Below are positions 1 to 4,320 of a stretch of 5,259 nucleotides of DNA, piece by piece. The stretch is taken from positions 1 through 5,259 of the forward strand of contig JAGLSF010000160.1 in assembly GCA_023136305.1 (NCBI GenBank), written 5' to 3'. The position numbers and the translations under genes are program-made. A model generated the notes under the pieces. The model searched no databases and had not been told where the DNA came from. It saw nothing but the letters and a program-made list of their open reading frames with translations. This DNA is from Spirochaetota bacterium (lineage in GTDB: Bacteria; Spirochaetota; B62-G9; DRHN01). Numbering within the stretch: position 1 is the first letter of the stretch; every line of letters starts with the position of its first letter.

Positions 1-140
1 GACGTCTGTACTTCCATGTACTTCGCATCCCTAGAACGTATTCTTCCAGTGCCTGCAGGTTTTTCATCGGCCAACCGCTTTTTCAGTCTTGAGAGTGCAT
101 CAAGGGGAATTTGTGCATTGAGGAAAAGCGCCTTTGACAT
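1..140 (-). CDS. Unidentified protein, N-terminal fragment (3' end beyond window)
   Basis: An open frame starts with ATG at 140-138 and runs off base 1 without a stop, giving 46 full codons. The start is well supported: AGGAGGG sits immediately upstream and overlaps the TAG stop of the TIM-barrel gene, so the two are almost certainly one operon and probably translationally coupled. The visible peptide begins MSKALFLNAQIPLDALSRLK and continues with a basic stretch (KKRLADEK, then GRIRSRDAKY). There is no signal peptide or membrane segment in the visible part. I do not recognise the family. It does not resemble the start of the Tm-1/UPF0261 ATP-binding protein that often partners PEP_hydrolase-family TIM barrels. 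Real coding is likely from the ribosome site and the clean frame; function is unknown. Confidence 0.6.
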   Translation of the reverse strand, partial: MSKALFLNAQIPLDALSRLKKRLADEKPAGTGRIRSRDAKYMEVQT

Positions 141-147
141 AGCCCTC
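141..147 (-). promoter_or_regulatory. Strong ribosome binding site overlapping the upstream stop codon
   Basis: On the minus strand the sequence reads TAGGAGGGCTATG: the stop TAG of the TIM-barrel gene (150-148) runs into AGGAGGG, which is followed closely by the ATG at 140. This near-consensus Shine-Dalgarno fixes the start of the downstream gene and implies that ribosomes terminating on the first gene can reinitiate on the second. Confidence 0.7.
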
Positions 148-978
148 CTAGAGCTTCAGTTTCTTGAATTTCCTGGTCTGATTTTCGATTGCCGGCTCAG
201 TGGCAAGCCGCTCAATGCTGGAGGCTCCGAAGAATCCCACGACACCTTCCGTATGGTCATAGATGTACTGGGCGTCTTCAGGTTCAGCGATGGGCCCGCC
301 GTGACAGATAACCATGACATCCCTATTCACCCCTTTCGCGGCATCGTGAATTGCCTGTACCCGCTTCGCGGCATCACCGAGCGATATGGTGGTCTTTACA
401 CCGATGTCTCCCTTGTTCGTCGTGTTCATGTGCGCAACGATGACATCGGCCCCCGCCTCTGTCATCTTCACGGCCTCCTCCTCATCGAAGACATAGGGAC
501 AGGTGAGCATGTCAAGTTCATGGGCCACGTGTATCATATCGACCTCCAGCTGATAACTCATTCCTGTCTCCTCCAGTACACGCCTGAAGTTCCCGTCAAT
601 CACGCCGACTGTGGGAAAGTTCTGCACACCGTCGAATCCTATACCTTTCAGTTTTTTCAGGAACACGGGCATGAGGCGGAATGGGTCGGTTCCACACACA
701 CCTGCCAGTACAGGAGTGTCCTTCACAACGGGCAGAACCTCCCCCGCCATCTCCACAACGATAGCGTTGGCGTCCCCATAGGGCATGAGACCCGCTGCAG
801 AGCCGCGTCCCGCCATTCGGTAGCGGCCTGAATTGTAGATGATGATCAGGTCGGTGCCCCCGCGCTCGGCGAATTTGGCTGATATACCTGTACCCGCTCC
901 ACAACCGAGAAGCGGCCTCCCCTCGGTGAATGATTTCCTCAGTCTCCTCAGGATTTCCTGTCTCTTCATAAAAGGCAT
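148..978 (-). CDS. PEP_hydrolase-family TIM-barrel protein (Tm-1 C-terminal-like)
   Basis: A 276-residue cytoplasmic protein, about full length for the PEP_hydrolase family (PF09370), also annotated as TIM-barrel signal-transduction protein and homologous to the C-terminal domain of plant Tm-1. Conserved blocks visible in order are GCGAGTGISAKFAERGG (about residues 25-41), YNSGRYRMAGRGSAAGL (about 48-64), VLAGVCGTDPF (about 91-101), GVQNFPTVG (about 116-124), AHMNTTNKG near residue 190 and ICHGGPIAEPEDA near residue 230. All expected core motifs are intact. The family name implies phosphoenolpyruvate hydrolysis, but the physiological substrate is not firmly established. Start: the frame could begin at a GTG at 996, but GGGAG at 990-986 lies eight bases before the ATG at 978, so 978 is preferred. 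The gene is transcribed toward the left edge, with a second gene tightly coupled downstream and a sigma70-like promoter at 1024-1051. Confidence 0.9.
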   Translation of the reverse strand: MPFMKRQEILRRLRKSFTEGRPLLGCGAGTGISAKFAERGGTDLIIIYNSGRYRMAGRGSAAGLMPYGDANAIVVEMAGEVLPVVKDTPVLAGVCGTDPFRLMPVFLKKLKGIGFDGVQNFPTVGVIDGNFRRVLEETGMSYQLEVDMIHVAHELDMLTCPYVFDEEEAVKMTEAGADVIVAHMNTTNKGDIGVKTTISLGDAAKRVQAIHDAAKGVNRDVMVICHGGPIAEPEDAQYIYDHTEGVVGFFGASSIERLATEPAIENQTRKFKKLKL

Positions 979-1023
979 AGGGGTTTCTCCCTTCACATAT
1001 GAGCGTTTTTCACTTTCTCACTA

Positions 1024-1051
1024 TTTATCGATGAAAACTCCTCTGTGTCAA
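1024..1051 (-). promoter_or_regulatory. Sigma70-type promoter for the TIM-barrel operon
   Basis: The minus strand carries a perfect TTGACA (-35, 1051-1046), a 16-base spacer and GATAAA (-10, 1029-1024, four of six consensus bases). The predicted transcription start is near 1016-1018, leaving a leader of roughly 40 bases before the ATG at 978. This is the best promoter match seen in the lepB/TIM-barrel intergenic region. It is assigned by sequence match only. Confidence 0.6.
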
Positions 1052-1066
1052 GGAGATTGAAAAGGT

Positions 1067-1096
1067 TAACCGCTGAACAAACCTAACCGATAACCG
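1067..1096 (+). repeat. Three direct TAACCG hexamers in the divergent intergenic region
   Basis: TAACCG occurs at 1067-1072, 1084-1089 and 1091-1096. The first copy is part of the palindrome GGTTAACC (1064-1071). The cluster lies just upstream of the -35 of the leftward promoter and about 65-95 bases before lepB, a position suited to a regulator site for either gene. No regulator family is assigned, and I found no convincing -35/-10 pair for lepB: TATTAT at 1128-1133 is a possible -10 without a good -35. Confidence 0.3.
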
Positions 1097-1162
1097 TGAA
1101 GAAACTGTTGTATAAAAGGGCAGCCCATATTATCTTAGCCTATTCTGCAGGCGGGTCAGACC

Positions 1163-1858
1163 ATGTTTCGAAAGCACGAGAAAAAGGAAAAACGTAAGAA
1201 GAGCAAACTTCGCGAGAACATAGAGGCGGTGGTGTTTGCACTGGTCATCGCCCTTTTCATCAAGACCTTTATTGTCGACGTATACAAGATTCCCACAGGC
1301 TCCATGATTCCCACCATTGAGGTGGGGGATTTCATCATTGCATCAAAGTTCATCTACGGTGCGAAGATCCCCTTTACGAAAAAGCGTCTTCCTTCTGTGC
1401 GCGCTCCCCGAAGGGGTGATATCATCATCTTCCTCGCACCCTACTACGATCCACCGAATGTCTTCGTGCAGATGTTCACACCCATCGTGTACACACTGAC
1501 ACTCGGGTTCGTGAACATCGACCCACAGCCAAAGTTCTATGTGAAACGGTGTATCGGCCTGCCCGGCGACGAGATCGAGATCATCAACAAGGATGTCTAC
1601 GTCAACGGCAAACACCTTGAAGGCTGGTGGCCGGAGCACCACGCAGACCCGGAAATCATACCTCCAGGCGACAGCCTCATGAATCACCGCGACTTCTACG
1701 GCCCCCTCATCATTCCCGAAGACAGTTATTTCATGATGGGCGACAACCGGGACCAGTCCAATGACAGCCGGTTCTGGGGTTTCGTGGAACGGCATGAAAT
1801 TTTCGGGAAATCCCTGTTCAGATACTGGCCCCCGAAACGAATGGGCATTATACGCTGA
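1163..1858 (+). CDS. lepB: Signal peptidase I
   Basis: A 231-residue S26-family leader peptidase that cleaves signal peptides from exported proteins at the outer face of the cytoplasmic membrane. The N-terminus is very basic (MFRKHEKKEKRKKSKLRE), followed by one membrane anchor at about residues 19-38. Box B, PTGSMIPTIEVGD, carries the nucleophile Ser47. Box D, FYVKRCIGLPGDE, carries the general base Lys128. Box E, GDNRDQSNDSRFWGFV, is at about 193-208. All catalytic boxes are intact, so the enzyme should be active. Unlike many short bacterial homologues, about 25-30 extra residues lie between GDIIIF (85-90) and Lys128, including a hydrophobic run around 100-117. The ATG at 1163 is preceded by a modest GGCGGG ribosome site. 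The gene stands alone on its strand, and its TGA abuts the stop of the convergent pseudogene. Confidence 0.95.
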   Translation: MFRKHEKKEKRKKSKLRENIEAVVFALVIALFIKTFIVDVYKIPTGSMIPTIEVGDFIIASKFIYGAKIPFTKKRLPSVRAPRRGDIIIFLAPYYDPPNVFVQMFTPIVYTLTLGFVNIDPQPKFYVKRCIGLPGDEIEIINKDVYVNGKHLEGWWPEHHADPEIIPPGDSLMNHRDFYGPLIIPEDSYFMMGDNRDQSNDSRFWGFVERHEIFGKSLFRYWPPKRMGIIR

Positions 1859-2490
1859 TCATGCAAGCTGTTCGGCCAGCCTCTCCTGCTCCTCTCTCAC
1901 CCCAAGCAGCCGGTTGTACTCACGAATGATCTTCTTTTCAGGATATCGGTCAACCACCTCCTTCATGAGGGATACAGCGGCGTCAATGTCACCGGTCACC
2001 TCGTACATGATTGCCCCGTTGAATCCCGCGGCAGGGTTTCGCGAGCTGTCCCAGGCTTCGAGATACAGCTCGAGTGCACGATCGTACACACCGTTTTTTG
2101 CATACTGCCTGGCACTCTCTCCATGAGCGGGTCTTTGCTCTTGTCTTTCATGAGCCTCCGGGACTCACGTACCGTATAGGGGGCGAGCTGTTTCATCATC
2201 TGCGGAATGAAGGAATCGACGATCTCTCTGTACATCTCCACGGGCTCTCTTAAAAATTCTTCGTTGTCGGCTTCCTGCTCATCCTGCAGTGAGGCTTCAA
2301 AACTTCTCGAGGCAAAGAGTGCACCATTTTCCGTATTGAACACATGATATGTCAAATGGATTTTCCCCCTGTGCATGATACTAGAAATTCTATGGTACAG
2401 GGAGGCTGAATGCAAAATAATTTCATTGTAAGGAAGCACGGAATTCGTATACAATGATGCCGTACTGGGAGTCATCGAAAAGACAGCTGC
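1859..2490 (-). pseudogene. Decayed gene with C-terminal TPR-like repeats: frameshifted, 5' end missing
   Basis: Two overlapping minus-strand frames together read like one protein. The upstream frame (about 2490 to 2117) holds a beta-rich stretch, GKIHLTYHVFNTENGALFAS, then an acidic helical part with FLREPVEMYREIVDSFIPQM and ends sensibly at KDPLME. The next residues that make sense, SARQYAKNGVYDRALELYLE and onward through two TPR-like helix pairs to the TGA at 1861-1859, lie in another frame. The switch falls in a GAGAGAG run (2121-2115), consistent with a two-base gain or one-base loss. No start codon with a ribosome site or signal peptide is present upstream, and by 2521 the opposite strand encodes another gene, so the N-terminal half seems lost. 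Intact relatives would probably be envelope or lipoprotein-like proteins with terminal TPRs, but that is inference. A sequencing error could explain the frameshift, not the missing 5' end. The 2490 boundary is approximate. Confidence 0.6.
2426..2455 (+). promoter_or_regulatory. Possible promoter for the small membrane protein gene
   Basis: TTGTAA (2426-2431) and TACAAT (2450-2455, five of six consensus bases) are separated by 18 bases on the plus strand, about 65 bases before the ATG at 2521. The elements lie within the 5' end of the decayed minus-strand gene, so they may be recent or fortuitous. Sequence match only. Confidence 0.35.
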
Positions 2491-2520
2491 TTCAAAGGTC
2501 ACAGGAAAGGGAGTTACATC

Positions 2521-2781
2521 ATGAGCTGGAAATACGTGTATCTCATCATCGGCGTGGCGAGTCTGGTGGCAGCCATATGGAGAATTGCCAGGGGGTCGAA
2601 CCTGCTCCTTTCTGCTGTTGGTATTCTCTGGTTTCTCGTTATACTCTTTCTCTATTTTATTCCTGATGCGTATAATTTCGTCCTGATCAACGGAATCCCC
2701 TCTTTCGGACGATTGATTCACTATGTGGCGGTTCCGGTATTGATTATACTTCTCCTTTTGGCCGGAAAGAGAAGGGCATAA
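2521..2781 (+). CDS. Small three-helix integral membrane protein, function unknown
   Basis: An 86-residue protein dominated by three hydrophobic segments, at about residues 4-23, 28-48 and 65-82. The loop between segments 1 and 2 is short and basic (RIARGSN), the longer one between 2 and 3 reads PDAYNFVLINGIPSFGR, and the tail is basic (GKRRA). By the positive-inside rule the first loop and the C-terminus would face the cytoplasm. The start is clear: GGGAG lies seven bases before the ATG. I do not recognise a named family and see no catalytic or metal-binding motif beyond a single His67. The gene is convergent with the isomerase gene, 14 bases apart, and divergent from the pseudogene. The minus strand also stays open across most of it, but hydrophobicity, ribosome site and codon use favour the plus strand. 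Confidence 0.75.
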   Translation: MSWKYVYLIIGVASLVAAIWRIARGSNLLLSAVGILWFLVILFLYFIPDAYNFVLINGIPSFGRLIHYVAVPVLIILLLLAGKRRA

Positions 2782-2795
2782 GCGAAACCAGAAGA

Positions 2796-3797
2796 CTACA
2801 TGTTTTCCGGATACCGCTCGATCACGGCTTCGTCCTTTAAAACCGTCATCAGCGCTTCTATCTCATTCATGATCAGATTCTGAGTAAGATACTGATCGAT
2901 GCTGTTCTTCGCATGCTCGTAGGGTATCGAGACCTCGGCCCGTATGTCCGTAACTTTGATCAAATGATAGCCGAAACGGGTCTCAACGATATCGCTCACC
3001 TCACCAACCTTCATGGAGAATGCAGCCTGCTCAAATGGCGGAACCATCTGCCCGCTCTGAAAAAAGCCGAGGTCTCCGCCCTGTGCGCTGCTGGGCCCCT
3101 CGGAATACTCTATCGCCAGTACAGCAAAGTCCCCACCGTTGCGGAGCTTCTGCTGCACAAGCTTGATCTTCTCAAGTGCCACCTGTTTTTGCTGCTCGTT
3201 GTTCTGATCCTCCACCAAGATGAGTATATGAGAGGCCCTGACCTGCTTCGGTTGGACGAAGTACTCGGGATTGTCCTCATAGTAGAGGCGTGACTCTTCA
3301 TCGGACACGGTAATGCCCGGGGCAATATCATTTTCAATGAGTTTTTCGAGGGTCATACGGCGTTCCACAACATCCTTGAAGGTGCCCGCCGTATAGTTCA
3401 TATCCTCCAGTGCTGCTCGAAACTCCTGTTCAGTTGGAAACTGGGCCTGCACCTCATCAAACTGGCTTTTGATCTCCTTCTCATCAGCAGCGTAACCCCT
3501 CCTCTCGCTTTCCTCAAAGAGAAGTTCGTTGTCGATCAGGTTTTCGAGCACCTCGTTCCTGAGGCGCTTCAAACCCGCATCATCAAGAGGCACACCCTGC
3601 CTGAGAAGCTGTTGCTGTGCAATATTGAACTGCCGCTGATAGTCCTCCCTGGTAATGAAATCCCCGTTCACACGGGCAACGGCGTTCTTTTTATCACTCT
3701 TAGTGTCAGCTGCAGAAACCCCTGCCGAGACCACAGTCATTACTGTGACAAGCACAAGACAACTGAAACGGACTCTCCACATTTTCATTGTTTTCAT
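2796..3797 (-). CDS. Secreted parvulin-type peptidyl-prolyl cis-trans isomerase (SurA/PrsA-like)
   Basis: A 333-residue periplasmic folding factor that catalyses cis-trans isomerisation of prolyl bonds and probably chaperones exported or outer-membrane proteins. Residues 1-29 are a signal peptide: basic n-region, hydrophobic core SCLVLVTVMTVVSAG and an A-x-A-like site ending VSA before ADTK. There is no lipobox cysteine at the cleavage site, so the product should be soluble. Residues about 38-180 form a SurA_N-like helical chaperone region starting ARVNGDFITREDYQRQ. Residues about 185-285 are one parvulin domain: VRASHILILV, then GGDFAVLAIEYSEGPS, AQGGDLGFFQSGQMVPPFEQ and ETRFGYHLIKV. A short helical tail follows. 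There is only one parvulin domain, unlike the two in E. coli SurA, which makes it closer to PrsA/PpiC-like relatives. The ATG at 3797 has AGGGAG four bases upstream, tight but better than the ATGs at 3788 or 3782. It is last in a minus-strand series behind the radical SAM gene. Confidence 0.92.
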   Translation of the reverse strand: MKTMKMWRVRFSCLVLVTVMTVVSAGVSAADTKSDKKNAVARVNGDFITREDYQRQFNIAQQQLLRQGVPLDDAGLKRLRNEVLENLIDNELLFEESERRGYAADEKEIKSQFDEVQAQFPTEQEFRAALEDMNYTAGTFKDVVERRMTLEKLIENDIAPGITVSDEESRLYYEDNPEYFVQPKQVRASHILILVEDQNNEQQKQVALEKIKLVQQKLRNGGDFAVLAIEYSEGPSSAQGGDLGFFQSGQMVPPFEQAAFSMKVGEVSDIVETRFGYHLIKVTDIRAEVSIPYEHAKNSIDQYLTQNLIMNEIEALMTVLKDEAVIERYPENM

Positions 3798-4015
3798 GGT
3801 TCTCCCTTTAAGAATTCCGTACCCAACATGCCCTCTTTACCAGGGGTTGACAAACTATCTCGCAGGAAGGGCTGCCCTGTTTTCATTGCCCTGCACATCT
3901 GGCCGGCAAAGACCTTATCTTTGAAATCAGTCCGGTTGATATCATTGATGGATAGTATGCATTCGACAGGAAGGATGAAACATACTGATACAGGGGATAC
4001 ACATGTGACCATCTG
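3798..4015 (-). other. Gap between small hypothetical gene and isomerase gene
   Basis: This 218-base gap holds no convincing gene, promoter or terminator. A 72-codon frame (ATG at 4012 to the TGA at 3796-3794, which overlaps the isomerase ATG as ATGA) spans all of it. It lacks a ribosome site, its last codons merely translate the isomerase Shine-Dalgarno, and its peptide is not recognisable. It is nevertheless in the same frame as the hypothetical gene that stops at 4016, separated by one TGA and one sense codon. Either it is a chance open frame or the tail of a longer gene cut by that UGA. Confidence 0.3.
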
Positions 4016-4019
4016 TCAC
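4005..4019. repeat. Short inverted repeat GTGAC-N5-GTCAC
   Basis: GTGAC and GTCAC are perfectly complementary with a five-base spacer. The repeat covers the TGA stop of the 95-codon gene (4018-4016) and the ATG at 4012. It could be a small hairpin at the end of that gene or a dyad operator. The stem is only five pairs and no T-run follows, so it is not a credible terminator. Confidence 0.25.
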
Positions 4020-4303
4020 GGAAGGCGTCTTCTGCTGAGTTCCCTATAATGAAATTTCATTGGTTTTGTTATCTTCGCGTATACAATTCTGCATTGAAGC
4101 AGCGTTTCGATTTCCTTGAGATAGGCAACAAAACGATGAAATCGAGCATCAACGTGATCCATGATTTCAAACACCCATTTTCTCATCACATTGTTTTGCC
4201 ATACCCTGATGCCGTAATCCCTTACAAGCATGATGCCGGCCACGCTCCACTCGACAATCACAATGACACCCTCTATTGCCAGCAGCAAGAATCTCCTGAA
4301 CAC
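4016..4303 (-). CDS. Small hypothetical protein with N-terminal hydrophobic helix
   Basis: A 95-residue frame starting with GTG at 4303, 17 bases after the radical SAM stop codon and on the same strand, with a G-rich GGGGGGTG seven bases before the start. The peptide opens with FRRFLLLAIEGVIVIVEWSV and GIMLVRDYGIRVW, a mostly hydrophobic helix (about residues 5-28) interrupted by two glutamates, so it may be a single membrane segment or an amphipathic helix. A mixed charged region follows (HVDARFHRFVAYLKEIETLL), ending in a basic tail, SRRRLP. I recognise no family. Codon use looks like that of its neighbours in the first two thirds and less so toward the end. The opposite strand is also open here (4049-4324), but its peptide is His/Pro-rich and lacks a ribosome site. 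The gene may be truncated by the TGA at 4018, since the same frame stays open beyond it. Confidence 0.5.
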   Translation of the reverse strand: MFRRFLLLAIEGVIVIVEWSVAGIMLVRDYGIRVWQNNVMRKWVFEIMDHVDARFHRFVAYLKEIETLLQCRIVYAKITKPMKFHYRELSRRRLP

Positions 4304-4320
4304 TTTTTGCCACCCCCCTG

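Noticed and set aside
16..831. Long open frame on the plus strand opposite the TIM-barrel gene
   Set aside because: Its peptide has no family signature or ribosome site, while the minus strand shows every conserved block of the PEP_hydrolase family. It is an antisense shadow.
1343..1795. 150-codon minus-strand frame across lepB
   Set aside because: It is antisense to intact lepB catalytic boxes, and its Val/Asp-rich peptide looks like a mirror of the lepB codons.
2496..2721. Minus-strand frame reading through the small membrane protein gene as an N-terminal extension of the TPR-like gene
   Set aside because: The peptide there is charged and low in structure, without a ribosome site or signal peptide. 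The plus strand gives a coherent three-helix membrane protein with GGGAG seven bases before its ATG.
2913..3293. 126-codon plus-strand frame across the isomerase gene
   Set aside because: The minus strand encodes an intact parvulin domain here, and the plus frame has no recognisable features.
3847..3852. Perfect TTGACA on the plus strand
   Set aside because: There is no -10-like hexamer 16-18 bases downstream and no plus-strand gene to serve.
4045..4061. Perfect TATAAT (4045-4050) running into the 14-base palindrome AATGAAATTTCATT (4048-4061)
   Set aside because: No -35 element lies at the right spacing, it is inside the small minus-strand gene, and one 14-base palindrome in a window of this size is not surprising.
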